Shown piece by piece: positions 11,736 to 23,696 of a stretch of DNA of 64,000 nucleotides. Position 1 is the stretch's first letter. Every line of letters starts with the position of its first letter. The stretch covers positions 124,001 through 188,000 of the forward strand of contig JACTVC010000006.1 in the NCBI GenBank assembly GCA_018417955.1, given 5' to 3'. Made by a program: the position numbers and the translations under genes. This DNA is from Laccaria trichodermophora (taxonomy: Eukaryota > Basidiomycota > Agaricomycetes > Agaricales > Hydnangiaceae). A model generated the notes under the pieces. The model worked only from the letters and a program-made list of their open reading frames with translations, was not told where the DNA came from and searched no databases.

Positions 11736-12687
11736 ATGTCCTCCGCCTTTTTCATCGACACCGGCGACGTCGCGACGAGTGGGAAGCCGTGTACGCGCTG
11801 CAAGAAGGTAATATCATCATGGGAGCGCTTTAAACAGTGTCACCATTGCCGACAACTCAGGCGACAGCAAGACGCGAGACGCGCTGAAAGACGGATGCAA
11901 CGCGACGATGGCTCGGCCATGGACGTGGATAACGACCTGAGGTGGAAGGAGAATGTTGACCCCGTGCGAAAGCCCGCAGTGGCGTTGAAAGATTTGCAGG
12001 GTGAGGAGAAGGAACGGGCGTTGGCGATGATGAAGAACCGTGTCAAGAGCACCATTTCGGTGCCCATTCCGCCTCCTCGAGTAGAATCTACGGTGCGTCG
12101 GTCAACTCCTTTTCCGAAGGTTCTATCGTTAAATATCTTCTAGACCCCTCGATACCGAGAGTTTCAGTCTGCTACCCAACTCTACACAGCACTCAAATCA
12201 TCCATCCTCGTCTCTCCATCCAACCTCATATTCCGAGCCACACATTCTATTGTCGCATCGAACATCATTGGCAACGCCCTCCGCGCCGAGCTCGTCGCCA
12301 AGGACTTGCGCAAAATTGCTGGCCTTTCGTTCGCGTACGTCTCTCATCTTCTCTTCACCACAAAACACCCTTTTCAAACCCATCTCTAGACACCGTACAC
12401 CCCTGCCACGCCATTCCTCGTCCACCAACACCCGCCAACTTGAATTTCTGTGCACCTGCCTCGGCTATATCACCGCTCCCGAAAACAAGCTGAAGAGTCA
12501 AACAGGTCTCAAGGATTGGATCCAACTGAAGTCGTCTCGACCTTCGTCGGCGGCAAACGAAGAAACTCTGATTAGGAAGGAATGCAGTGGAACTGTGTTG
12601 ATTACGGTGGAAGACGACCGCTCGCATCCGCTTGGATTGTTGGGCCAGAGAATCGCGGTTAGAGTGAAGCATGCTGAAGGAAAATGA
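11736..12687 (+). CDS. Hypothetical protein with N-terminal CxxC..CxxC motif
   Basis: Three exons, 11736..12092, 12144..12334 and 12390..12687, join in frame to 281 residues. The N-terminus carries CTRC (about residue 18) and, about 16 residues later, CHHC followed by a basic helix (RQLRRQQDARRAERRMQR). This suggests a small zinc-binding knuckle. The middle part has KENVDPVRKP. The C-terminal half (FQSATQLYTALKSS, AELVAKDLRKIAGLSFA, ECSGTVLITVEDD) is not recognised. Start chosen at the first ATG, 11736. The basic region could bind nucleic acid, but that is inference. Confidence 0.7.
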
Positions 12688-13047
12688 CGCTACGAACACA
12701 ACCCACACTGATAATTCAAACTAATAGTACGAAAAGAATACCCTCTTGTTAAATTGACACTATTAGCAAATATTGATTGCTACTTTACCGATTGCTAGTT
12801 ATTCCGTAGTTCGCAAAGTGTTAATGATTGAAGAATGGCTATGGAAAAGAATCTTTGTTGAAATGAATGTCTGTTCCTGAATTTCATGTCCTTCAATGCT
12901 ATTAACACACTGATTCCTACATTAACAATTTCTACTAGTATTTACCCCACATTATCAGTCCGAAAAAGAATGGCTGGTAAAACGAATGGTAATAAATGAA
13001 AGACGGCGATAGAAAAGAACGGCTGTCAAAATGAACGTCTGGTATAC
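12688..13047. other. Convergent intergenic region, AT-rich
   Basis: This lies between the 3' ends of a plus-strand and a minus-strand gene. The sequence is AT-rich, with several variants of the motif gaaaagaatggctgttgaaatgaa-like near 12830-13035 (for example ggctatggaaaagaat and ggctggtaaaacgaat), which looks like a diverged short repeat. No gene is seen. Confidence 0.4.
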
Positions 13048-14556
13048 TTAAAATTCACGACGGTGAGCGCGACCATGAACATCAACTCCCCGCTTTGTTG
13101 CGGGAACAGTGGCGCCATATACCCGCACAGAGGCGAAATCGAAATACGCGTCGGTGAAAGCTGACGGATTGTTGTTCACATAATCTACGCAGGTCGACGG
13201 ACACGAGGTTTGGCCGTAGGTAGCGCCAGCCCAGTCCCCGCCTACGTAGAAAAGTAAGTACTAGTCAAGCAGAGTGAGTGAGATACCACCTACAAAGGGT
13301 CAAATTGATAATAATGTTGTGAGCGTCAAAATGTGACGAGAAGTCGCAGGACGTGTTGGGGAAGTACGCGGCGGGTGTTCCCTAGCCAGCCGATCAATTC
13401 AACGTGTAGACCGAAAAGAATCACTGTACCTACCCACGTATCAGGATTCACATATTGACCGCCGTTCGCCACTTCAACTGGGACACTGGTATCGCGCCTG
13501 GACCAGAACCATACTTTCATGTAGGTAGGGGATCTTTCAACAACATACCTACGAAACTCAGTGGTATAAGTCATCAATTGTGACGATCATTGAAGAACGC
13601 ACCATCCCCCTCCTACTTTATTAAATGCCGGTCCATAGCTCAGGGTAGTTGACAGCTTGACGCCGCACCCCGCATTACCATTGGCACCTGTCTGACAGTC
13701 GAGAAACGTAGGCGTGCTGCAAGCGAAAGATTAGGGAATCTCAGCCAGCCGAGTAACAGTCAACATGCTTACCCAGTCATCGTTCGGGAACTTGGCATTG
13801 TGCAGCCTAAATTTTACGAAGGAGCGAGGAAATGAATTTTGAGTAGGATCAGGTATGGTCCTCTCACTCACCCGGACTTGTGTGTACTGAGACCAGATCG
13901 GGAGCCTGGTCGTTTACGCCTTCTAGAATGTCGATTTCTCCCTGTGCATAGGCATTCGCAATGATCAGCCTTGTTCAAAGGAGGATAAATGTAGGGTACG
14001 AACGCCATTGGGCCAATTCGCTTCATCCGTCTCCCATACGGCCGGCCACGTCCTTCGAAAGAATGAAGCTACGATACGTAGGAAGAGTTGGACCCGACTA
14101 ACCCGCAGCCTTGGGGCATATGTCGCATATTAAATCTATCCAAAAAGTCAGAGGAGATTTGACGCATAAAAAAGGTAACTCACACCGCAACATGTGTAGT
14201 GTATGTCTTCTTTGAACGAATTCTAACCGAGTTTCTTCCAGGCCCATTCGGATCAAGCACGGTCTTGAAATCCGTTCGGAGGATAAACGTATCAGAGGTA
14301 GCGAAAGTCAAGTTCTGAGACGAGGAGGTTGCTGAATTAACGTAGTTGCTGGAATATAAGTCCTTGAGTAAGAAGGCTGACGTTGACAGAATAACACAAC
14401 TCACACCCTCCCATGTGTAGGGTCCGGAATGGCCTCCCAATCAAAATTGCTATAAAATGTCTTCCCGACGATATTGTCAGTGAGGAGATAAGTGGCCCCA
14501 AGAACGAGAGGGAGGGGGGACAGCGCGAAGAGCGCTGTAGACGCGAAAAGTCGCAT
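13048..14556 (-). CDS. GH16 family secreted beta-glucanase, copy 1
   Basis: Multi-exon minus-strand gene encoding a glycoside hydrolase family 16 (laminarinase-type) protein of about 330 residues, with a signal peptide (MRLFASTALFALSPLPLVLG). Family blocks in order are YLLTDNIVGKTFYSNFDWEA, DPNGPGRNSVRIRSKKTYTT, and the catalytic GEIDILEGVND with the EIDxxE nucleophile and acid/base pair. IKVWFWSRRD-like and DPDTW-like blocks follow, then a C-terminus with CVDYVNNNPSAFTDAYFDF. Such enzymes cleave beta-1,3/1,4- or beta-1,3/1,6-glucan during wall remodelling or substrate degradation. It is one of two adjacent same-strand copies. About nine introns of around 50 nt interrupt it. Start ATG 14554-14556, stop 13048-13050. 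Confidence 0.88.
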
Positions 14557-14979
14557 GGGGGGTATGGATCTGAGCAGGAGGACAACGACGGTTTGTGGCT
14601 CAACATTTTATGCTTGGGAATTTTTTTAACTTGTCATAGCTAATCAAGGAACAAGGGATCGCCCAGGGACGGGGCTATTAAATTACCCCTGTATATTTTG
14701 TGGCGCATCAAAAAGTCGGTTCTAAAATGAAAACTTGGTATGTACAGTGGGCTTGATTCTGGCTGCTTGAGGTTGGGAACAGGTTGGGAGTATAGTCAGC
14801 AGAGTGTGTTACGGCCACGCTTGCATAATATATATACGCACTTCAATTGCAAATCGCGTGCTAGTGTAACTGTCCTTACAAGTAATTATACACCGGATCA
14901 GCAGTCGACACCAGCGAAAAAAGTCCCAAAAATATCTACGTACACCATCCAGTGGGTGAGTGTTACAATCGTGAAGCGG
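14557..14979. other. Spacer between the two GH16 copies
   Basis: About 420 bases serving as promoter of copy 1 and 3' region of copy 2. AT-rich stretches occur (tataatatatatac near 14824). No gene is seen. Confidence 0.5.
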
Positions 14980-16464
14980 TCATGGAGTGTACAGCCGAAT
15001 GTACTCAAAATCAAAGAAAGCGTCCGTATAAGCAGAGGGGTTGGTATTAACAAAGTCTGGCAATCATCATTTTTCATCCAATGCCTCCAAACGATTCATA
15101 AACTCACCAATACACGTCGAAGGGCAGCCGGATTGACCGTAGGCGGAGCCAGCCCAGTCTCCACCTGGCACAAGTCCATTAGTCTTCGTACCCACGGATT
15201 CGTAGCACGCACAAAGTGTCAGGTTAATGATAATGTTGTGTTGCTGGAAATGTGAGGGAAAATTGCAATAAGTGCTAGGAAACAGCGCGGCAGGGTTTCC
15301 CTGATAGATTTATTCGTCAGAGTGGGCATACGAGACGTCCACGACTGACGCACCCATCCATCTGGACTTATAGACGAGGCGCCATTGATAATGTCTGATG
15401 GCACAGATGGGTCATTCCTCGCCCAGAACCAGACTTTGATTTCCTTCTCGTTTCTCTCCATGACGTACCTACAGATCAGAATTTCAGTGGTGAAAAAAAG
15501 GGGTGCTTCTCCTCAGGACGCACCAGCCGCCACCCACGGAATTGAAGGAGGGACCATAGCTGAAAGAAGTCGGGAAGTTGACACCGCACCCTGCATTTGA
15601 AGTATTGGTGGTCACACAATCTGTGCTTGTAGGCGTTCTATATCGGAAATGGGATGTCACTAAGATGCCACCCGGCTATTAGAAGGAGACGCACTTACCC
15701 CGTCATAGTTCGGCTATTGGGCATGGTACACCCTTCAAGGAGTTGTAGCAATCAGCAATTAATTAGAAATAGTAAAGAAACATACATACCTTGGGTTGAA
15801 TGTAATACAGAAAGGTTCGGAGCTTGGTCGTTAATCCCTTCCAATACATCAATTTCTCCCTGTAGAGCGCCTCAGCACATCAGTATTCAGCGAATATCGA
15901 AATCACGGACACCGTTGGGCCAAGCATTGGGCGCCGTAGTCCAAATGGCAGGCCAAGTACTACTTCCTTGTCAGTCAAGAAAGGAAAAACGGACCCTAAC
16001 TTACGCACCCGCAGCCTTGTGGCATATGTCTGATGCTAAAACTGAAGCAGGATCCGTCAACAGGAAGCAGTCAAATAATCGGCAACTCACATTGCGACAT
16101 GGGTGGTATATGCAGCATTGGATCGAATCCTAACGGATTGTCTCCCTGGACCCTTGGGATCGAGAACAGTCGTAAAATCAGTGCGGAGGATGAAGGTATC
16201 GGTAGATGTAAACGTCAAGTTCAAATTTTTGGATGTCGGCTGATCAACATATGTTCTGCATTACGTTCAGCTAAGAGAAACTTTGTAGAGAGGCGGCTGT
16301 ACTCACACCCTTCCATGAGTAGGATCATCTATCGCCTCCCAATTGAAATTGTCATAAAAGTCATTCCCAACTATCTTATTTGAGAGCTGGTATGTATTCC
16401 CGGCGAAAACTGAGAGTGAACGGTAGAAGAGGAAAAGTGCGGCAAGCCAGTACCAGGGAGTCAT
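14980..16464 (-). CDS. GH16 family secreted beta-glucanase, copy 2
   Basis: A paralogue of the downstream neighbour with the same exon plan. The signal peptide is MTPWYWLAALFLFYRSLSVFAG, followed by YQLSNKIVGNDFYDNFNWEA. The catalytic block is GEIDVLEGINDQAPN with the EIDxxE residues kept. IKVWFWARNDPSVPSDI and a C-terminal DFVNTNPSAYTDAFFDFEYI end in LYTP. The C-terminus is shorter than copy 1, which carries about 20 extra residues (KRGVDVHGRAHRREF). The substrate is likely similar, but divergence in the wall-facing loops could change specificity. Start ATG 16462-16464, stop 14980-14982. The tandem arrangement points to local duplication. Confidence 0.88.
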
Positions 16465-17596
16465 CGTCCCCGAAGATGAGGAAGGGGCCTGTGTGACGTG
16501 ACTTGCGGTTGAAGCCTTTATGTTGAACCTTCAAGTACCTTTAGCTATATGGGGAATAACGAATGTGGGTAGAGACGCGGAGCGCCACCGACAACCTGAA
16601 TATAATTAGATTTCGCGACGTTCGACTATCCATCAGACTCTTGATGGAACAGACCATCAAGCCAGAGAAAGTTGATTGAAACTCTTGTGCGTTGTTCGAT
16701 ATTCGTAAGACTTTTCAGATTGGATTCTCAAGGCGCCGATGTTTATGTAGAAAATTGAGGGAGGGCGCTAAGCGCTTCTAACGGAGATATTCAACCGAAA
16801 ATTCAGACCCTGAAGATAAACTTACGACACGAATCTGACGTTTTGCCACGGTGTCCCCAACATGTCGTACAATGAGGAGGTTCAAGCATTGAATTTCGGT
16901 CACCATCGTGTCTTGGCGGCTCCACAAGAGAACAAATCTGTGGCAGGCTCCCTCTGTTCAAGACTTTTCGTAAAGAAGTCTGGAGAAAACGGTCTCATAC
17001 CTCAATTATATCCCTTGAGAGGTATTCTCCAGACTGCTAGTTATGTACAGGACCGCGCGAAAGCGGTGTGCCGATGGTTTACAGTCAACACAAGAAGTCC
17101 CTCGATCTGTATCCTAGGCGGACTCAGATCAATTCCCAAAGCCAAAAGGGAGACAAAAAACATCTAAGGTCGCCAGTTCACCACCACGTCATCCCACGAG
17201 CGCCCAGAGGTTGGAGGAGGCCATGAAGAACTGAATCATCATCTATTCCCAGCCGGATCAGTGCCTTGTCGCACCTCCCACTACTTGGGAACCTTGGGGC
17301 ATAAGACATCAGTAGAAGAAATGATAGCGATCTTGGATGCCGATGCTTTGAGGATGTACGATTGTGGACAGTCAAACTTCAGCCAAGGAAGAACACATAT
17401 TCTCGCCTGGTGAACGAACCGGAAGTCGAGTTATGGTTGAACGTTGAACGGTGAGATGCCGCATATATTCGCAATGAGCTATCTGACAAACCAGCGGAGA
17501 ACTGTCAGTATAATATTCATCGGAATGGAGTCAAGTCGCGCACCAAATCGGCATACTAACAACCCGGTAAGCCGCGCTTCAATGTTCCGAAGTCAA
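16465..17596. other. Spacer upstream of GH16 copy 2
   Basis: The first 150 bases are promoter-like. A 101-codon ATG frame at 16862-17167 has no recognisable domain and I do not call it. No RNA gene is seen. Confidence 0.4.
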
Positions 17597-17973
17597 TAGG
17601 GGGTTTCACAGTAGGCCAACTTAGGTCCCAACTTGATCCCCAACTTGGTGAGCAACTTTTGCCAAGTTGGAAGGACAAAGTTTGGCCAACTTCATCAAGT
17701 TGGGATCCAAATCGGTGTCAGGACCACGATTTGCAGCCAACTTTGATCCCAACTTGGTGCCCAACTTCACCTTGCAACTTCCCACGTATCCAAAATAGGC
17801 AGAAATCTGCATCCAGAATCCCTTCTGAGCCCAAATGAGCCCAACTTTATGTTTTCTGCAGTTCAAGGTGTTTCACAGTAGAGTTGGCCAACTTCCTCTT
17901 CAACTTTGTTGAAGTTGGCCCACAAGTTGAGATGAAAGTTGGGACCTAAGTTGGCCTACTGTGAAACAGCCTA
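17597..17973. mobile_element. MITE with 38-bp terminal inverted repeats (Tc1/mariner-like, TA flanks)
   Basis: The left end (17597-17634, tagggggtttcacagtagg...) is the reverse complement of the right end (17936-17973), with 2 mismatches in 38 bases. Both ends include a terminal TA, as expected for a TA target duplication. The 377-bp interior consists of many short copies of ccaactt / aagttgg in both orientations, so it can fold on itself. A second internal copy of the tip (tttcacagtagagttggcc) lies near 17870. No transposase is encoded, so it is non-autonomous. The superfamily is inferred from the TA flank only. Confidence 0.85.
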
Positions 17974-18368
17974 ATAGTTGGAGATTTAGGGCATTGCAAC
18001 GACATCGTGCCCAATCCTTATCCGATGAGTGAAAGTCGTGATCAAGGCAAGTCGGACTTTCTGAGCCTGATCATCCGGTTAGGGCTGAGTTCAAACCACA
18101 ACATGCCCTTTTTTCTTCGATCACAACTCCCATCTTTGCGACCGCTCATTGTGAACTCTCCTATCTGAAGCAATTCTTTCTGTTCTCGATCATGCTTGGG
18201 ATGGGCATCTTATCCGGGTTTAATCATATAATCGTCCAAGGCCGCAAACTATATTATAAAGTCATTAGGGAGAGGCCAGTTCTGATTAGCGAACATATAC
18301 ATATGTAGGTGCGGTGCGTAAGCACGTTTGCACCCGATGATGGTGCGAAGAGACAAGCACCCGACATC
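17974..18368. other. Spacer between MITE and the membrane-protein gene
   Basis: About 395 bases with no gene seen, including the 3' region of the minus-strand membrane-protein gene. Confidence 0.5.
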
Positions 18369-19375
18369 CTACGCAGACTCGGACTTCTTCTCCTCATTAA
18401 CAAGCGGCTCTGAAGCCTCGATTACTGACGCCTTACGGGAACCCTTCGTGAATCGAACTCGAAGCACGATAATCGCCCTGGTGATCAGAAAAATGATGCA
18501 TGCCCCAACGGCGATACCAATGATATAGGCAGCGAGCTTTTTTCCCTGTTTCTTCGGATCGAGGAAAGAGTAGGCTGGAGAAGACGGTGAGGCGAGGTGC
18601 GAGGAAACATGTGAGCGGAAGTTCTTACTATAGATTCCTTGTGTGGCGTGAGTGATGTATGCAACCCCGAGATATCCTCCCAAGATGACGATGACAACAG
18701 GAAGGTTGGTCCATGGGTATGGTCCCACGTTCGTGACGAGGAGTTCGAATAAGGCGAACCCAGCGTTCAAAGCGTGCTTTGAGATATTTGTCCAGCCTGG
18801 CAATCGAAATCAGGGAAAGTAAGGAGGGGAAGGTAAGGGACGTACTTGAAAATTGCGTCGCGAATGTAGAGGAAGAGGCAAGAAGGACCCAAAAAACAAT
18901 GGTAACCAGAATAGCTGTGGAAGAGGAATTCGCATCATGGCTGAACGGAACGGAGGAAGAACTTACGCAATGTGGTGATGGTGCAATAGAGGACAACATG
19001 AAGGTACTGCAAAGCGCGCGGCCAGCGCTGAAGGGGATAACCCTCAACCCCATTCTTGAGGTTCCTCGCGTAAAGGAATGTCTGAACGCCCGAAGCGAAG
19101 AAATACGCGCATATCCCGATGTAAGAGAGATTAGTAAAGTACGAGAAGTATCTGGCCGCATTCATCAAAATATCACCAAAGCATAAGAACAACACAACGT
19201 ACGACTGAGCACCATAATGGTGCACACCATCCCAAATGAGAATGAACAACAACACAACGAGGGTGTACAACGCGAACAGAAGCCTCAGAAAGGCCAGAAT
19301 CGTGGGCGTGATACAATATGAAGTTACGAGGTTGTATGGCTCATCGAACTTTAACTTTGCGTCGGAGGTGGCCAT
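18369..19375 (-). CDS. Multi-pass membrane protein, FAR-17a/AIG1-like
   Basis: Spliced minus-strand gene of about 280 residues with three short introns. It has roughly six hydrophobic segments: ILAFLRLLFALYTLVVLLFI, QSYVVLFLCFGDILM, LSYIGICAYFFASG, TILVTIVFWVLLASS, LPVVIVILGGYLGVAYI and KLAAYIIGIAVGACIIFLIT. The block ISKHALNAGFALFELLVTN followed by a Pro-rich loop and ...YSFLDP resembles FAR-17a/AIG1-type proteins (six-pass, with conserved Asn-His in the middle). In animals some of these hydrolyse fatty-acid esters of hydroxy fatty acids. The family match is by pattern only. The C-terminal tail is acidic and cytosolic-looking (EPLVNEEKKSESA). Start ATG 19373-19375. Confidence 0.62.
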
Positions 19376-20168
19376 GGTTCGTTGAGGGTGGTGATGGGTG
19401 GGAATAAACAAGGCCGGTCGTTGTCCTAAAAGTGGCGTGGCTGAGTGCAGCTGAGTGCTGAAATAGAAACTTGATGTGTACCTGACGTGACCACGAGGCC
19501 GCCGAAGTGAGTTTCCAAATTCTGCATCGCGTGGCATGCAAGACCTCGGCGACGCCCAAGCGAGTTGTTGTTCTCCCAATCGTTGCATATAAATAGGTGA
19601 CCGCTGAAGCTCACAATCCGTGGTGCACGGCGATTGAATGGCAAGTAATATTCTTGAAATTAGAGCTTGTAGCGACTAGACCTGACTCTGTGTCGCAGGC
19701 AATTATACTTGGCGCCATTGCCCATATGACAATCCATCAACAAGCAGTCGCGACGAGCCTCTAGCGACAATAAAATAATATTCCCCTGACCATGCTTCTC
19801 AACGTCCATGTGAGTGCGGTTCGCGACGCAACTATTGCCGGAAGGCGGGCGCCGTCTATAGATGAGGAAGCCGTGGAGTGATTCAGCGGGTTGGGAGAAA
19901 AGAATAATAATGCGAGTGACGAGTGTTTTGCGTTGAAGGGAACATGGTTCGAATGCATGATTTAGAATAGATATCGCTCCAAAGTTACGCGTAAGGACAA
20001 GAATCGGCAAGGAATCGGTGTTAGACGTAGTGGTCACACGAATACATACAAAGCTCCTCCGCTCCGACACAACCTGGGTGAACCTCCATAAATAGTAGAT
20101 TAGAAGAGTTACTAACACCCCATATACGCTAGTGCCTCCTCCGGCGTCATAAGTCTCAACAGGGCGGC
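19376..20168. other. Spacer between membrane-protein gene and typA pseudogene 1
   Basis: Holds the promoter of the minus-strand membrane-protein gene. Open frames at 19341-19644 and 19660-20199 have no recognisable domain. Confidence 0.4.
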
Positions 20169-21484
20169 TCATATGTTGGTAAGCTGTTTCTTGAAGCAAA
20201 AGTTTAGGTAGAGGTGTTGAGATTTTGCGGATTCGCTCATAACCATGCCTGGGTGAACTGGATTCGTAGATGGACGAGCAAGGAAGGAAAGATTTCGAGA
20301 CAAGACTTTGAACGACCTTGTGTTTGAGGACGGATAAAGAGCATCCTGCGAGCTTGAAGCGGCGCCATTGCGTACCCGGAAGATTGAACCGCAGCCATCG
20401 ATATCAAAGCGCCATTCCGACCCGATCATTGTCTCCTCTATACGGTTTGTATCCTTTGAAGATATCTTTGATCGTCCTGTCCAAAAAAGAAAAAAATTAA
20501 TGTCAAAGGGCCAAAACACGCAAGCAAAAACGATTCAACCCTGTCCATGAACAGATTCGCCCACCATAAACACAACCAACCCCCTCGCCGGAACCTCCAT
20601 AACAACCTTCACTCACCCAGCCTCCTCCCTCTTGCGCATTTGAAGCTTTTGAATTGCTTTTGAACGCCACCCGCATATTCTTCTTTCACAAGAACCACAC
20701 GATCTTCTTAGGCTCTAACTTACGAGTTGTCAGTACGGTGAGGAAAAGGAAACTGAAGGAACCTACGGCCCCTCATCACCCGACCCCTCAGGATGCGCAA
20801 GCGTAGCATTGATGCCAGCTCCACCCTTGCTTCAACTCCCGCAACGCTGACAATCTCCCCAGCAGTAGCTACACCCCACTCGATCCTCTCCAGCCCCCTC
20901 CTCCCAAATATCTTCTTCTCCAACTTGATTGCCCTCCGGATTTAATGCCCAAAGCGTATCACCTAATCTCAGGATACCGCTATGCACCCGGCCGAGCAGG
21001 AGCGTGCGGCACGCCCACGTAGGGGCCGCTCTCGATTTGGACATTGAGCATTGAGAATGGCGCGGTACGGCACATATATCAGTCACTACGTCACGTACCA
21101 AACGTAGTAGCCGGACGTGACAATGAGTCGTAATGAACGGGCCAGCCGGTCCCGGCCGGACTTTCCAAAACATCCCTTTACCAACGGACCAGCCGGATGC
21201 CTACAAATGGCTTGCGGGCACGGCGTCTCTTGCCGCGGCAGCTACCTACGGCAGCCTTCTGGGTGTCCCGTCGGCATCACACCAATAGTTCCCTAATCTT
21301 TACTAGAACAACTGTAATACTGTTACCTGCTTTGATGTTGTACTGTTTGCTTCTATCAGTAGTAGCTAATTGTAAACCTCTGCCCTAAGCTACTTGCTCT
21401 ACCACACAGCTGCTGGTCAGCAAAGCATGCTGTATATACCCCAACCTGCTCTAATGGTAAATTACCTGTGTCCATAATATTAAT

Positions 21485-22490
21485 CAATGACATCTATTGA
21501 CATTGAATATGTCAACTCTGGTTAAGCATTTAATTGACTCCAATGGGGTGGTTATTTCAACTCCTGTGGGGCATTTGATTCACTCTGGCAGAGAATTTAC
21601 AGCTGAGTATGTCAACTACCATGGGCATTTAAATTTGACTATTTTGACTCCATGAAGAATTTGATTGACTTGAGGGGTTATTATGTTTAATTGTAAATGC
21701 ATTGCCAGAGTTGACATACTCAATTCCAAATGCCCTGGAGGAGTGAACCCAATGCCCCATGGGAGTCAACATATTTGATTTAAAATACCCTGTCAGAGTA
21801 AACTACATGTGCCGCAGGGGTCAACATATTTGACTCTAAATTTCATGACAGAGTGAATAAAATGCCCTGTCGGAGTGCCCTGTGAGAGAACATATTTAAT
21901 TTTATATGCCCTGACAGCATGAATAAAATCCCCCATTGGAGTGAATTAAATGGCTGTGGGGTCAATAAAATGCCCCATCGGAGTGAATAAACTGCCCTGT
22001 GGGAGTTAACATATTTAATTTTAAAAGCCCTGACAGCGTAAATAAAATGCTCCATTGGGGTGAATTAAATTGCCGCAGGGTCAAATATTTGATTTTAAAT
22101 TCGCCGACGGGGTCAATAAAATGCCCCGTCGGCGTGAATAAACTGCCCCGTGGGAGTTAACATATTTAAATTTAAAAGCCCCGACGGTGTAAATAAAATG
22201 CTCCGTCGGGGTGAATTAAATCGCCGTGGGGTCAAAATATTTGATTTTAAATTCGCCGACGGGGTCAATAAAATGCTCCGTCGGAGTGAATAAACTGCCC
22301 TGCAGAAGTTAACATATTTAATTTTAAATGCCTCAATGGAGTGAATTAAATACCCCATGAAAGTCAATCAACTGTCCCCCACCCAATTCAAATTTTATAT
22401 TCCCCATCGGAGTGTATTGAATGCTTTGCAGGAGTCAACATATTTAATTTTACATGCCCCGACGGAGTCAATGAAATGCGCCGCCGGAGT
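21485..22490. repeat. Degenerate minisatellite-like array with CCCCGTCGG/CCGACGGGG kernel
   Basis: Many imperfect copies of a roughly 20-30 base module occur. Each pairs a G/C kernel (gccccgtcggagt and decayed forms such as gccctgtgggagt, gccccatcggagt) with an A/T linker (gaataaaatg, caacatatttaattttaaat). Kernels appear in both orientations (ccgacggggt and ccccgtcggcg near 22110-22260). The best preserved copies lie at 22100-22290. Related decayed copies recur at about 23510-23640. No coding potential is claimed. Confidence 0.75.
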
Positions 22491-22499
22491 TGTGGGGGA

Positions 22500-23500
22500 A
22501 AAAAATGAGCTGTACTGTTATAGCTTCTCAATACATCTTTCCAGCATACTATAACTGTTGTAAAATAGGTTCAAGTTTACTTTGGAAAAGAATTTTGGTG
22601 CATGGTGGAGAAATGAGGTTGAATGCATGAAATATCTCGCAACATGATATTGTTGACTTTTCTGTATACTTTGCTACCAAATCTCAACATCTGAGCCTTT
22701 ATTATACATAGCTAACATGTGGCAGAATATATATCCCCTGCTCCGAAGCAGTTTTCTGATGGTTTGGGGGAGCTGGAGCTTGAAAGGGTGAAAATATGAC
22801 TCTAAACATGAAACCACATTCTTTCTTATTTCCTTTCACTATCTAAATCTTGTTGAAATGCTCTCATACTTTCCTCAAATATAGCCTACATACTTTAGAA
22901 TCAATTCAGATAGGTGGGGGAAGCAGTTTTGAGGGAAGAAAAAAATATATAACTTGATGTATGCAAAATGGCATGTTGTGCAACTGGTTTGTATAAAGAT
23001 TCATGCACCAAATAGCTCTTTCCGAGGTCTGTTCACAAAAACTTCTTCAATCACTGAGAAAACTATTCCAAATGATTCTATTCCTTTCTGGGATCCCCCC
23101 AATGTCTTTGTTTTGTTGGTGTGTTGCATCGCCAATGAGTGCGGCGCAGTGCGTAGTTTCAGATGGTGTGTGAATAATGCGCTCCTTCCATATTAGGTTG
23201 CCGCTGGCCCATATTTGGTAAGGCGGGCTGCCAGAGTTGTTCTGCTTCTAAAAACTAAATGGTGCACACCTCAACTATCTGACCTCCAATTCAGTGGATC
23301 TTTCTTTTGTATTATGAGGATTTGTCATGGCTACTAGCAGGACCTTTCATTGATATTGTGCGTTGATTTCTTGACAATATATTTCTTGTTTCTGCAAATC
23401 ACATATTCCAAGCCATTGCATGTTTCAGTTCACATGGATGGATAATCTGGGCACCAGCTTAAAAATGCTGTAGTGGATTGACTCCTCTGTCTTGAATGAA
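22500..23500. other. AT-rich interior of the transposon
   Basis: About 1 kb of AT-rich sequence between the two arrays, with no recognisable gene. A 80-codon frame at 22954-23196 has no transposase signature. It may be a fossil of coding sequence, but that cannot be shown. Confidence 0.4.
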
Positions 23501-23696
23501 TGCTTCGCCAGAGCTGACATATTGAATTTTGAATGCCCTGTCAGAGTCAATCAAATGCCCCGCAGGAGTCAACATTTTGAATTCTCAATTCCCTGTCAGT
23601 GTCAATCAAATGCTCTGCCACAGTCAATAAAGTGCTCTGCTAACTTGACATATTCAAGATCATGATGCAGATGACCATATCATGGAGGGCATGTTT

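Noticed and set aside
17621..17866. 81-codon minus-strand ORF
   Set aside because: Made of the short repeated words of the MITE; not a protein.
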